Source: Gemmatimonadota bacterium (lineage in GTDB: Bacteria; Gemmatimonadota; Gemmatimonadetes; Gemmatimonadales; Gemmatimonadaceae). Taken from it: a stretch of DNA of 64,000 nt. The notes under the pieces were generated by a model. That model had not been told where the DNA came from, did no database searches, and saw nothing but the letters and a program-made list of their open reading frames with translations. Shown one piece after another: positions 9,735 to 18,109 of the stretch. The stretch is from positions 558,001 to 622,000 of the forward strand of contig JADJNZ010000001.1 of the NCBI GenBank assembly GCA_016714015.1, given 5' to 3'. The stretch's first letter is position 1, and each line of letters opens with the position of its first letter. The position numbers were made by a program, and so were the translations under genes.

Positions 9735-9930
9735 ATGTTAGACCGGTCGCTAGTTGAGTCCGCTTCCCGGACTCGGGAGCAACAGAACTCAGTGACGATC
9801 TTCCGCTACAACCACTACGTGCCGCGCTGGCTGCAACGGCGATTCCTCGATCCGTTTGGGGTCTCGCAGTACCACTACCTCGACTTGAGGCCGGACATGG
9901 TCGTCCGCGGCACACAGCTCCATTCGGCGC
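9735..9930 (+). pseudogene. 5' fragment of a DUF4238-like gene
   Basis: The first about 65 codons read TIFRYNHYVPRWLQRRFLDP, then YHYLDLRPD, which resembles the N-terminus of DUF4238 proteins (HHYVPRFYLRRF-type). After about residue 60 the resemblance stops and the frame turns into low-complexity sequence up to 10226. I read this as a truncated remnant left at the tRNA-Pro junction. DUF4238 proteins are of unknown function and are often found in mobile or defence regions (family knowledge). Confidence 0.45.
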
Positions 9931-10033
9931 TGCCGGCCACCCGAACGAATCGTGACCGAATGCTCGGCTTCGTGTGGCGGAGCATGTCATCGCCGGGCAG
10001 AGCCAACTACGGATTCGAAACGGCCCGAACGAC

Positions 10034-10381
10034 CTATCGCTCACCATTCGCCGAATTGAGCGTCAGTAAGTTCGCAGACGTCACGCCGGTCAGTCCGAAG
10101 AGACGACCTCCGCTGAAGAACGGTCGGGGCGCCTCAGGCAGTCGCCGTGGTTGGCCGCTACCGACCGCCGTGAAAACTCCCGTCGTGCTGTTCACCAAGG
10201 CCCACAGCTGCGGCTTGGGCGCTTGATCCAGTTCGCTGCACACCGTCACGCAGAGATTGCCGCCAGAGCAAAAGGCCAGGCCGGAGATTACATCGGTGCT
10301 ATGCGTGCTAACCGGAGTAACAGCAGCAGTCGTGCCACTGACTCGAGAGAGTCTATCTCGCAGTCCGAAACTGCCGAACAC
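10034..10381 (-). pseudogene. fragment of a repeat or propeller-type protein gene
   Basis: An open minus-strand frame contains WALVNSTTGVFTAVGSG and then GRLFGLTGVTSANLLTLNSA, a pattern like the ITLYAVDPATGA-LTLVG repeats of some secreted proteins. It has no convincing start and stops at the junction with the DUF4238-like fragment near 10030. It is probably a broken gene piece. The stretch 10382-10626 holds nothing I recognise. Confidence 0.33.
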
Positions 10382-10626
10382 AACCGGAACGGGAGGTAGG
10401 CACTATCAGGACTCACGTGGCTTGCTGGGGTCTGGTGACTGAGGTCTCGGTGACGTGGGTCACGATGACGCAAGTTGATCCGGTCGTACACTTCGAAGCG
10501 GCGTCTGCTCGAGTAGGCCGCTTGTGGGTATTTGGTACGCTCTGTAGCCTTTGGTGACGACGGACGCTTGCTCAGCTACTCGCATCGACCAACCCATCGA
10601 TCCTGCTCCGTACTTGAGGACCATCC

Positions 10627-11019
10627 ATGCTTGTCCGAACGCAACTCCGAATACTCGTGATTGCGTGCCTCAGCTTTGCATTGGGCGGCTGTCGCGATCA
10701 GGACCCACAAGGATCGATCTCCGGCGCTTGGATCGGAGTTGCCGATGGGCGCACGATCACGCTCCTGTTGACAGACAACGAGGGCGAAATCAGCGGCAGG
10801 GGACAGATCACGGACCCGAGCGGAACTCTTAGTATCACGGGAACCAGAAGCGACGCGGAGATATCAATAGAAATGCTCATAAGATCGCCTAACGGCGTCT
10901 TGAACTTCGCCAGCATTTACGGCGAGCGCCGCAGTTGGACCATCGTTGGAACGGTGTCGGGCGCAGTCTTCGACGATGAGCCAATCGTGTTGAAGCGTTG
11001 GGATCCATTCACTAACTAG
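10627..11019 (+). CDS. small lipoprotein, paralogue of the next gene
   Basis: Predicted lipoprotein of 130 residues. The signal peptide MLVRTQLRILVIACLSFALGG ends in a lipobox before Cys22. The mature part (SGAWIGVADGRTITLLLTDN, then GEISGRGQITDPSGTLSITG) matches the next gene almost position by position, so the two are tandem paralogues. The strand-rich repeating pattern suggests a small beta-barrel or lipocalin-like fold; the function is unknown. AT content is higher than in the flanking core genes. The next gene starts 13 bp after its stop. Confidence 0.72.
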   Translation: MLVRTQLRILVIACLSFALGGCRDQDPQGSISGAWIGVADGRTITLLLTDNEGEISGRGQITDPSGTLSITGTRSDAEISIEMLIRSPNGVLNFASIYGERRSWTIVGTVSGAVFDDEPIVLKRWDPFTN

Positions 11020-11032
11020 GCGGAGACCGTCC

Positions 11033-11401
11033 ATGCGACCTTCCACACGAGCGTTTCTGCTCGGCGTAACGCTGATCAATCTCATTGGGTGTGGGGATCC
11101 GAGCGGCCCGCCCCTGAGCCTGACAGGAGAGTGGGTCGGCACCGCAGACGGACGAACTATCACCCTGGTCCTCACTGACGCCGAAGGTGACATTGCCGGC
11201 ACCGGTTCAATTACAAATCCGGCAAACACGCTCAACGCCGGCGGATCCCGAGACGCACGTCAAGTCTCCATCGACGTACTGGTCGGTACCACCTCGGTGT
11301 CCCTCTTCTCCCTTGAGGGTTCGCTCAGCGGAGATCACATCGACGGCACGGTCGATGGCGCGGGCTTCAGTAGTGCGACGATCCGACTTTCACGCGACTA
11401 G
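11033..11401 (+). CDS. small lipoprotein, paralogue of the previous gene
   Basis: Predicted lipoprotein of 122 residues with signal RAFLLGVTLINLIGCGD and mature sequence LTGEWVGTADGRTITLVLTD followed by AEGDIAGTGSITNPANTL. It shares the W-x-G-x-A-DGRTITL-LTD core with the gene before it. The GGAG at 11022 lies 7 nt before the ATG. The pair ends in a strong bidirectional hairpin. Function is unknown. Confidence 0.72.
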   Translation: MRPSTRAFLLGVTLINLIGCGDPSGPPLSLTGEWVGTADGRTITLVLTDAEGDIAGTGSITNPANTLNAGGSRDARQVSIDVLVGTTSVSLFSLEGSLSGDHIDGTVDGAGFSSATIRLSRD

Positions 11402-11430
11402 ATGATAGCCCGCTAGCACGATAGGAATTG

Positions 11431-11471
11431 AAGACGCGGCGTCACGCTCTACTCGCGTGACGCCGCGTCTT
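11431..11471. terminator. bidirectional terminator hairpin
   Basis: Perfect 17-bp stem (AAGACGCGGCGTCACGC and its complement) with a 7-nt loop, between the convergent lipoprotein pair and the minus-strand gene ending at 11486. The A/T ends of the stem give short T-tracts on both strands. Confidence 0.82.
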
Positions 11472-11485
11472 GTACGAACCTGCGT

Positions 11486-12667
11486 TTAGGGTCGACCGAG
11501 ACGACCCTCAGGCGGCTTCCGCGCAGGCGTGACGGGACGTTTCGCTTCAGCAGGGGCTGATCTGAGTTCTGGTTGGCATCCCGGGTCTTCTGGATCGCAT
11601 CCCTGATTCGCGTACACGGACTTCTCAGCGTAGCCCGTGGCACCGTTGGCATCCGTTACGGTCACAGTGATCCAATGATCGGTGTACGCGCTCCAAGCCG
11701 GAGCGTAGATGCTCGATCCTGTCCCGTAGTAGCTGGCGTCAATCGTCCACACGTACGTGTAGGGCGCAGTTCCGTGTGCAAGTCCGGCTGAATACTGATT
11801 GCTCGTCCCGGATTGAACGATGGCAGGTCCGTCGACGGACGTGGTGATCGGGACTTCAACCGACTTGGTCACGATGAAGGTTGTGTCGAGCAGTAATTGG
11901 TCCACACGAATAGTGTGAGTTCCGGCAGTGGAGAGCGTGGCATACAACGTTTTCAGGTCGTTGTTCTCAGGAATCGGCGTCCCATCCACATACCAGTTGT
12001 AGCCGAATCCCAAGGTGTCGCCAGCGGGGACTACGGTCCAGTATCCACCCGTTCCCGCGTCGACGCCGGCGGGGCCGCTTATCAGGGCCGGAAGCGTATC
12101 GCGTTTCACCGACGAAACCGCCAGGAACTCACCAGCATAGTTTCCGAACGGCTTGCTGCCGCTCGAGCGCGAGATCCTCGAGAGATAGTAAATGGAGATA
12201 CTGTCGCGCTCTATCAGATTCGTCACGACAGGCCAGTTGGTAACGAACTGAAGTGGGAGCTCAATCTCCTCGTAGTACTTACCGCTCTCGACGTAGCCGG
12301 TGTCAACGAACCAAATGCCGGAATTCTGCAGCGTATCTCCGCGCGCAGTGCCGTTCTGCGTGTAAGCGGTATTCTTCGTCCAAATCCTGTAATAGTTGCT
12401 CTCCCCGCCGGAATTCCCATTCTCGTTGGTGTTGAACCTGAATGTGATGCCGCCGCTGACCCTAAATGTGTCCGCCTGATACAGCGGCAGCTTGCAGTGC
12501 GACAGTTCTCGCGGCGCCGAAAAATCGCTTACAGTGTACTCCCAGTTCTTGGAGTAGAGCACCTGACACGGGCCGCCAGATGTTTCGGGAGGGCCGCCAC
12601 CGCCACATGCGAGACTCGCAGCGACCACGATTGCGCATAGGATTGACTTCCTCGTCTGCATCGGCAT
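11486..12667 (-). CDS. secreted lipoprotein with Ig/PKD-like domain
   Basis: Predicted lipoprotein of 393 residues. The ATG at 12667 shares its A with the stop of the upstream gene (TAATG), so translation is coupled; the longer frame before it is the shadow of that gene. The signal MQTRKSILCAIVVAASLACG has a lipobox (SLAC). The centre is beta-rich and of unknown family. Residues of about 280-360 (GPAIVQSGTSNQYSAGLAHG, TAPYTYVWTID, DHWITVTVTDANG) fit a PKD/Ig-like surface domain. The C-terminus is Pro/Arg/Lys-rich. It probably acts with the upstream lipoprotein. Confidence 0.72.
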   Translation of the reverse strand: MPMQTRKSILCAIVVAASLACGGGGPPETSGGPCQVLYSKNWEYTVSDFSAPRELSHCKLPLYQADTFRVSGGITFRFNTNENGNSGGESNYYRIWTKNTAYTQNGTARGDTLQNSGIWFVDTGYVESGKYYEEIELPLQFVTNWPVVTNLIERDSISIYYLSRISRSSGSKPFGNYAGEFLAVSSVKRDTLPALISGPAGVDAGTGGYWTVVPAGDTLGFGYNWYVDGTPIPENNDLKTLYATLSTAGTHTIRVDQLLLDTTFIVTKSVEVPITTSVDGPAIVQSGTSNQYSAGLAHGTAPYTYVWTIDASYYGTGSSIYAPAWSAYTDHWITVTVTDANGATGYAEKSVYANQGCDPEDPGCQPELRSAPAEAKRPVTPARKPPEGRLGRP

Positions 12668-13596
12668 TAGTACTGCCCTCGCGACACCGCTTCCCAGCGG
12701 ATTGGCACGTCCACACGACGCATGAGGATGATTTCCCTCGATCCATTCTCGGTCCAGACGAGTTGAGGTTCGGCGCGAGACTCGTCGACAAAATCCGGAT
12801 TGCCAAGCAGCACGCTCGGATCGCGCATGCCGCCGTTGATGCCGAACGCGAGCGAACCACTTTGGCGGCTCGTACCGCTGTCTCTCCCTCGTGCGACGAC
12901 CGGCCGCTCTACTGGGAAGACCCAAACGCTCGTGAAGGCCGAGAACCGATGCCCGAGTCGCCGTAGCGTGGGGACGCCAGCCACCCGTTCGCCAAACTGT
13001 CGTGCCGCCTGGACGGCGCCAACCTCCGGCGACACTGGCAGAACCGCTCCTGGAACGACTGAAGCTGAGCGAAAGTCTCCTGCACGAGCGCCAATCAGCA
13101 CTCCCTTGGAGTCAATAGTCAGGTCGGCTGCCTCCACCGAAACGGCGATGGCAAGCTGTTGTTCGCTTCCGCTACACAAGCCGACGAGCCATTGGGCGCC
13201 GAATCCTCGCCGATACTCCCGCGGGACATCGGGGGCCATTGGCTCGTAGGCGCTCTCGGCGAGATAGACTCGGGGACAGACCGTGAGAGTGCGAGCGATG
13301 CCGGCGCCACGCTGCTTCTCTCGTGCGCTTCGAAGTCCGGAACCGAAAGTGGTCCAGTAGGCAGAAGCGAGTTCGCGCGCGCGCGATTCCGAGATCTGTG
13401 GGACCTCGGCGGCCGGCGGAGGCGCGAATCTGAAGTGTCCACTGGCATCAACCTGGGTGGCAACGTCCTCGGTAACTGACACAAGTACCTCACTCGCGCT
13501 TACCCGCGGAGCGGTGAGCGGCTGGTCAGTACATCCCACGAAGGTGGCGAGCATTGTCGCACTCGCGACGTGTCCGAACAGGCGTCCGATCTTCAT
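12667..13596 (-). CDS. lipoprotein of unknown function, coupled to the next gene
   Basis: Predicted lipoprotein of 309 residues. The ATG at 13596 is preceded by a strong AGGAGG 8 nt upstream, which decides the start. The signal (MKIGRLFGHVASATMLATFV) ends before Cys22. The mature protein has ESRARELASAYWTTFGSGLR and LCSGSEQQLAIAVSVEAADL but no family I can name. It overlaps the following gene by one base. Both genes have less extreme GC than core genes and sit in the island. Confidence 0.7.
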   Translation of the reverse strand: MKIGRLFGHVASATMLATFVGCTDQPLTAPRVSASEVLVSVTEDVATQVDASGHFRFAPPPAAEVPQISESRARELASAYWTTFGSGLRSAREKQRGAGIARTLTVCPRVYLAESAYEPMAPDVPREYRRGFGAQWLVGLCSGSEQQLAIAVSVEAADLTIDSKGVLIGARAGDFRSASVVPGAVLPVSPEVGAVQAARQFGERVAGVPTLRRLGHRFSAFTSVWVFPVERPVVARGRDSGTSRQSGSLAFGINGGMRDPSVLLGNPDFVDESRAEPQLVWTENGSREIILMRRVDVPIRWEAVSRGQY

Positions 13597-13841
13597 CCAG
13601 TACCTCCTGAGGTGGGCCTTCTCGTGCCGCGCTAGTGCCACCACGCGGTACTGCGCTTCCGACGCACGGCGGCAACTGGCCGAAGTAGCGGGGTCGAACG
13701 CAGCCGCTCCCGAGGCGGAGCTTGCCACGATAGTTGTGCACGGACCACAGATCCGCAACCCTGTCACTCCTGACAGGGGGGAGAAGTGGCTTCGCTTTCT
13801 CGGACAGCGAAACGACGTGCGCTATGTAGCTCGGCGGGCGG

Positions 13842-14675
13842 TTACGCGGCCACCCGAAGTGGCGACCGCAGGGTGAGGAAGTATGCCTCGTCGGGGGTCG
13901 TGTCGGCGAGGCTCGAGTGGCGGCGGCGCGTGTTGTAGAGCGTGAGGTAGCGGCCGAGGCCGGCCCGCGCCTCCGAGACGGTGGCGTACGCGCGCAGGTA
14001 GACCTCCTCGTACTTGATCGTGCGCCAGAGCCGCTCGACGAAGATGTTGTCGCGCCAGCAGCCTTGGCCATCCATGCTGATGCGAATGCCGTGCGCCGTG
14101 AGCAGCCCCGTGAAGTCGGCACTCGTGAACTGACTGCCCTGGTCCGTGTTGAAGATCTCCGGCCGCCCATAGCGCGCGATCGCCTCGTCCACCGCCTCGA
14201 GGCAGAAGCGACTGTCCATCGTCGTCGACACGCGCCAGCTCAGGACCCGGCGACTGGCCCAGTCCATCACCGCGGCGAGATATACGAAGCCGCGCGCCAT
14301 CGGGATGTAGGTGATGTCCATCGCCCAGACGTGGTTCGGGCGCGTGATCGTCTGGTGGCGCAGGAGGTACGGGTAGACCGGATGCGCGCGGTGTCGCTTG
14401 CTCGTGCCCGGCTGCGGGGCCACCGCGCTGATGCCCATCTTCGTCATCAGTGTCGCGATGCGCCGCCGACCGACGCCCGGGAAATCGGGCGCGAGCATGC
14501 GCCGGAGGCCTCGAGCGCCCCACCACGGCATCTCGAGGTGCAGGGCGTCGATGCGGCGCATGAGCGCGAGGTCCGCCTCGGACGGCGGCGCCGGCGTGTA
14601 GTAGATCCCGCTCCGGCTGATGCCCAAGGCAATGACCTGCTTCGTGAGGGGCAGGGCGTGGGTCCGGTCGATCAT
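13842..14675 (-). CDS. IS3-family transposase OrfB (copy 1)
   Basis: DDE integrase-type transposase of 277 residues from MIDRTHALPLTKQV. The HTH_21-like N-terminus is followed by the rve catalytic core: first Asp in WAMDITYIPMARG, second in FNTDQGSQFTSADF, and Glu in FVERLWRTIKYEEVYL. All three catalytic residues are present, so this part looks functional. Its ATG would overlap the OrfA stop if OrfA were in its proper frame. Confidence 0.92.
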   Translation of the reverse strand: MIDRTHALPLTKQVIALGISRSGIYYTPAPPSEADLALMRRIDALHLEMPWWGARGLRRMLAPDFPGVGRRRIATLMTKMGISAVAPQPGTSKRHRAHPVYPYLLRHQTITRPNHVWAMDITYIPMARGFVYLAAVMDWASRRVLSWRVSTTMDSRFCLEAVDEAIARYGRPEIFNTDQGSQFTSADFTGLLTAHGIRISMDGQGCWRDNIFVERLWRTIKYEEVYLRAYATVSEARAGLGRYLTLYNTRRRHSSLADTTPDEAYFLTLRSPLRVAA

Positions 14676-14685
14676 CGCTTGGCGC

Positions 14686-14976
14686 TCAGCCACCCGGCCT
14701 TGGTGAGCGCACGTTCCAAAAATCATTCTCCAGGGTGATCTCGCCGATCTTGGCGTGCAGCGCCGTCACATCGACGGGCGGCTCGGCGGGCTTCCCCCCG
14801 GAGGCGAAGACCTCGACGGCGCCAGCGAGCAGCTGTTCGCGCCATTGGCCGATCTGGTGAGCGTGGAGCTCGAAGCGTTTCGCGAGCTCGGCGAGCGTGG
14901 CATCGCCTTTCAGCGCGGCGAGCGCCACCTTAGCCTTGAAGGCTGGGGAGTGATTCCGACGGGGACGGCGGGGCAT
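14686..14976 (-). CDS. IS3-family transposase OrfA (copy 1, frame shifted at the end)
   Basis: Helix-turn-helix DNA-binding subunit of 96 residues: MPRRPRRNHSPAFKAKVALA, then LAELAKRFELHAHQIGQWRE. The last residues read LENDFWNVRSPRPGG instead of the expected LENDFLERALTKAG. A tract of five T (GATTTTTGG) where six would restore the frame causes this. With six T the frame ends in a TGA overlapping the OrfB ATG. Both copies have five T, so either slippage is used or both are descendants of one damaged parent. Confidence 0.8.
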   Translation of the reverse strand: MPRRPRRNHSPAFKAKVALAALKGDATLAELAKRFELHAHQIGQWREQLLAGAVEVFASGGKPAEPPVDVTALHAKIGEITLENDFWNVRSPRPGG

Positions 14977-15062
14977 GAGGGCTCCAGGGAAGTGAGCGAA
15001 AGATCGCTCAGGGAGCCCGCCTGTCTACAGAGCGTGCTGTCCGAAGAACCGGGGCCACTTCT

Positions 15063-15699
15063 GTTTCTGTTCGCAGGCCTCGGACTCGCGGCGAGGGCGA
15101 TCCAGCCGGGTGAGAGCGAGCACTTCCTTCGCGATGCGCTCGCTGAGCAGCTGCAAGTGCTCGTTCTGATGGAGTTTCTCGTGAGTTCTTATACGCTCTC
15201 ACTCACCGCCGAACTCGTTCTTGTCCCCATCTTGTTCTCGGTCACTGCTGTGCACGCGATGGCGTCAACGCGGCCGGAGCGCCGTTCGGTTGAGCGTCTC
15301 GCGTCTGGGATCCTCAGCCTAGCTGGTCTCGCCTTCATTGTGAATGCTGTGGTTGTCCTGATACAGACCTTCTCACCGACAATCGCTGCCCAGACGATTC
15401 AAGCTATCGTTGCTCCGCCTCTCCTAACCGCGCTTCTCCTGCCGGCCGTGGTTCTGCTCGCCCTCTACAGCGCCTGCGAGAACCTTGGGCTTCAGCTGCA
15501 AAGCTGGCGTCCTGAGCGCCGCGGGCTGGGGAGATATACTACACGCCGCATCTTGTGGCATTGTCGCTTCTCTCCACAGGCGGTCCGCAAGTTCTCGCGC
15601 GAGTACCGACTGGAGCTGATGAGAGTACGATCGCGCGAGGATGCAGACGCATTGCTTCACACTGTGAAAGCAGGCGTACGTGGCGAGGCACAGCAATAG
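15063..15699 (+). pseudogene. membrane protein gene lacking its 5' end (cut by IS copy 1)
   Basis: An open frame emerges directly from the end of IS copy 1 and already looks coding (IQPGESEHFLRDALAEQLQV). The first Met after the IS is at 15169 (MEFLVSSYTLSLTAELVLV). Two or three hydrophobic segments follow: LSLTAELVLVPILFSVTAVH, LASGILSLAGLAFIVNAVVV and LLTALLLPAVVLLALYSACE. The cytoplasmic tail is basic (RYTTRRILWHCRF). I cannot name the family. A shorter functional product from 15169 is possible. Confidence 0.5.
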
Positions 15700-15768
15700 A
15701 CAGCGGTGTCGGCTAGCAGCGGTTGGTCAGATGGACAGTGTCAGTCGAACTCAACGCTTTGATGCGAG

Positions 15769-15981
15769 GTGCATTTGTCAGACTCCAGGAAGCTCGCAGG
15801 AATCACGGTCGGAGCGCTGGTCGAACTGCTAAGAGCCTTCGATCCGGACTGTGAGCTGACAATGGGTGGGCTCCAGTTCTATCGCCTGAAACTGCGCGGC
15901 GAGAAGCTGTTGCAGCTTGAGTTCGCACAGCAGGTATATCGCGACTCGAAAGGCAAGCTCATCGCTGAGGACGTCGCGTAG
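15769..15981 (+). CDS. small hypothetical protein
   Basis: Product of 70 residues from a GTG start: ITVGALVELLRAFDPDCELT, then MGGLQFYRLKLRGEKLLQLE and FAQQVYRDSKGKL. Amphipathic helix plus strands and even codon use suggest a real small gene. It resembles small proteins with a FYRVKxRG motif that I have seen in other bacteria, but I cannot name a family. It lies between two genes damaged by the IS copies. The start could also be further in. Confidence 0.5.
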   Translation: MHLSDSRKLAGITVGALVELLRAFDPDCELTMGGLQFYRLKLRGEKLLQLEFAQQVYRDSKGKLIAEDVA

Positions 15982-16009
15982 GCTTGCTGACGCGCGCCGC
16001 CACCCTCGA

Positions 16010-16278
16010 ATGAACATCATGGAACAGGAATCAATCGCTCTCGACGTGATTGTGGATGCGGTCGGTGCCGTCGTGAACAGAGAGAGCATGCTATTCTATG
16101 GCGAGGGCGTGGACGTCGAGATTCAGTTTCAATCGCATTTGACGGCGCGCCTGGGATCGGCGCTGATCGCTGATTTGCTTGAGCCGATGAGCGCTGAGCT
16201 TGTAGGTGGCAAGCTCAGCGTTCCGGAGGTTCTCTCTCGGATCGCCCAAGAGCCACAGTTCGACCAGAACGGCTCGGT
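16010..16278 (+). pseudogene. 5' part of a gene split by IS copy 2
   Basis: Starts ATG at 16010 (MNIMEQESIALDVIVDAVGA) and runs in frame up to codon 90, where IS copy 2 begins at 16279. The three bases before the IS (GGT, 16276-16278) are repeated after it (17561-17563). Removing the IS and one GGT joins this frame to the sequence at 17564-18092 without a stop, giving a protein of about 266 residues. It has features VEIQFQSHLTARLGSALIAD and LVGGKLSVPEVLSRIAQEPQ. The family is not recognised. Confidence 0.82.
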
Positions 16279-16364
16279 AGAAGTGGCCCCGGTTCTTCGG
16301 ACAGCACGCTCTGTAGACAGGCGGGCTCCCTGAGCGATCTTTCGCTCACTTCCCTGGAGCCCTC

Positions 16365-16619
16365 ATGCCCCGCCGTCCCCGTCGGAATCACTCCCCAGCC
16401 TTCAAGGCTAAGGTGGCGCTCGCCGCGCTGAAAGGCGATGCCACGCTCGCCGAGCTCGCGAAACGCTTCGAGCTCCACGCTCACCAGATCGGCCAATGGC
16501 GCGAACAGCTGCTCGCTGGCGCCGTCGAGGTCTTCGCCTCCGGGGGGAAGCCCGCCGAGCCGCCCGTCGATGTGACGGCGCTGCACGCCAAGATCGGCGA
16601 GATCACCCCTGGAGAATGA
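16365..16619 (+). pseudogene. IS3-family OrfA (copy 2, truncated by a one-base insertion)
   Basis: Identical to copy 1 OrfA up to GEIT, then an extra C shifts the frame and it stops at PGE after 84 residues. It also keeps the five-T tract seen in copy 1. OrfA of this copy is therefore probably inactive unless supplied in trans. Confidence 0.8.
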
Positions 16620-16666
16620 TTTTTGGAACGTGCGCTCACCAAGGCCGGGTGGCTGAGCGCCAAGCG

Positions 16667-17500
16667 ATGATCGACCGGACCCACGCCCTGCCCCTCACGA
16701 AGCAGGTCATTGCCTTGGGCATCAGCCGGAGCGGGATCTACTACACGCCGGCGCCGCCGTCCGAGGCGGACCTCGCGCTCATGCGCCGCATCGACGCCCT
16801 GCACCTCGAGATGCCGTGGTGGGGCGCTCGAGGCCTCCGGCGCATGCTCGCGCCCGATTTCCCGGGCGTCGGTCGGCGGCGCATCGCGACACTGATGACG
16901 AAGATGGGCATCAGCGCGGTGGCCCCGCAGCCGGGCACGAGCAAGCGACACCGCGCGCATCCGGTCTACCCGTACCTCCTGCGCCACCAGACGATCACGC
17001 GCCCGAACCACGTCTGGGCGATGGACATCACCTACATCCCGATGGCGCGCGGCTTCGTATATCTCGCCGCGGTGATGGACTGGGCCAGTCGCCGGGTCCT
17101 GAGCTGGCGCGTGTCGACGACGATGGACAGTCGCTTCTGCCTCGAGGCGGTGGACGAGGCGATCGCGCGCTATGGGCGGCCGGAGATCTTCAACACGGAC
17201 CAGGGCAGTCAGTTCACGAGTGCCGACTTCACGGGGCTGCTCACGGCGCACGGCATTCGCATCAGCATGGATGGCCAAGGCTGCTGGCGCGACAACATCT
17301 TCGTCGAGCGGCTCTGGCGCACGATCAAGTACGAGGAGGTCTACCTGCGCGCGTACGCCACCGTCTCGGAGGCGCGGGCCGGCCTCGGCCGCTACCTCAC
17401 GCGCTACAACACGCGCCGCCGCCACTCCAACCTCGCCGACACGACCCCCGACGAGGCATACTTCCTCACCCTGCGGTCGCCACTTCGGGTGGCCGCGTAA
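16667..17500 (+). CDS. IS3-family transposase OrfB (copy 2)
   Basis: Transposase of 277 residues, same as copy 1 apart from visible substitutions near the C-terminus (LTRYNTRRRHSNLAD against LTLYNTRRRHSSLAD). The DDE residues (MDITYI, NTDQGSQF, ERLWRTIKYEEVY) are intact. Confidence 0.92.
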   Translation: MIDRTHALPLTKQVIALGISRSGIYYTPAPPSEADLALMRRIDALHLEMPWWGARGLRRMLAPDFPGVGRRRIATLMTKMGISAVAPQPGTSKRHRAHPVYPYLLRHQTITRPNHVWAMDITYIPMARGFVYLAAVMDWASRRVLSWRVSTTMDSRFCLEAVDEAIARYGRPEIFNTDQGSQFTSADFTGLLTAHGIRISMDGQGCWRDNIFVERLWRTIKYEEVYLRAYATVSEARAGLGRYLTRYNTRRRHSNLADTTPDEAYFLTLRSPLRVAA

Positions 17501-17563
17501 CCGCCCGCCGAGCTACATAGCGCACGTCGTTTCGCTGTCCGAGAAAGCGAAGCCACTTCTGGT

Positions 17564-18092
17564 CGAGGAATTGCGCGTTGCCGCGCAAGCTCTCTCCGCG
17601 TGGCTCGACGCCACCGTGGATGCGCCAGCGTACCTACCAACGAGTGCGATACACGTCACGCTTCAGTTAACGCGCCGCGAGCTGTTGACGATCTGCGGGA
17701 ACCTGTCCAAGCACAATCGGTCACGCTTGACCGGCGTCGCTGGGAAGCTCGAGGGTATCTTTGCGCGGTCAAGCGCTCCTCTGAGTCGATTCGCAGTGCT
17801 AGAAGCTATTGACGACATCAACGATCGGTTCTTCTACGATGCATTCAGCCACATGACCATGCCTCTGGCGGAGCATCTAAGTGCCGTGCGGTGGGGGGTG
17901 CAGACCTACCTGCTTCCAGAGTTCCGACGCGCTCTCCAGCAGGATCCCGGTCACACGGAGTACTCGTATCGTGTTCCGCAGCAGATCGAGAATCCGCTTG
18001 CGCGCGCATGTTACCTTAATCTGATGAACGCCGTGCGCTCAGGCCCCTACATACCCCGATTCAAGGTGCGGAAGCCGTCGAGGCCTACGTAG
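17564..18092 (+). pseudogene. 3' part of the gene split by IS copy 2
   Basis: Continues the frame begun at 16010: VEELRVAAQALSAWLDATVD, TRRELLTICGNLSKHNRSRL, NDRFFYDAFSHMTMPLAEHL, ending PYIPRFKVRKPSRPT. About 176 codons are open from the target duplication to the TAG at 18090. The intact parent protein would be soluble, helical and about 266 residues; no family is recognised. The open state of both halves suggests a recent insertion. Confidence 0.82.
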
Positions 18093-18109
18093 TGAGGCGG
18101 TGCGGCAGA

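Larger units (their letters stand above)
13782..15062 (-). mobile_element. IS3-family insertion sequence, copy 1
   Basis: Element of 1281 bp bounded by imperfect 27-bp inverted repeats (AGAAGTGGC at each end, then GGACAGC 11 bases inside). It is almost identical to copy 2 at 16279-17560 in the opposite direction; visible differences are a few substitutions and one C. It carries orfA and orfB. The flanks (GGG on the left, GTT on the right) show no target duplication, which suggests a deletion next to it after insertion. The gene fragment to its right lacks its 5' end. Confidence 0.9.
16279..17560 (+). mobile_element. IS3-family insertion sequence, copy 2
   Basis: Element of 1282 bp, inverted relative to copy 1 and one base longer (CACCCCTGG against CACCCTGG in orfA). 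The ends are AGAAGTGGCC and the complement of AGAAGTGGCT. A 3-bp target duplication GGT flanks it, and it interrupts an otherwise open gene. This shows recent, simple insertion. Confidence 0.95.

Noticed and set aside
13759..13778. Hairpin CCCTGTCA-CTCC-TGACAGGG next to IS copy 1 as an attachment site
   Set aside because: It lies in the leader of the lipoprotein gene and has no second copy in the window; equally well a chance operator or stem.
13782..17560. Composite transposon formed by the two IS3 copies
   Set aside because: Copy 2 has its own GGT target duplication and interrupts a gene that continues outside, and the outer flanks (GGG/GGT) do not match.
13782..17560. Inversion of the segment between the two IS copies
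   Set aside because: The gene halves on both sides of copy 2 still join in frame with matching target duplication, so no exchange has occurred there.
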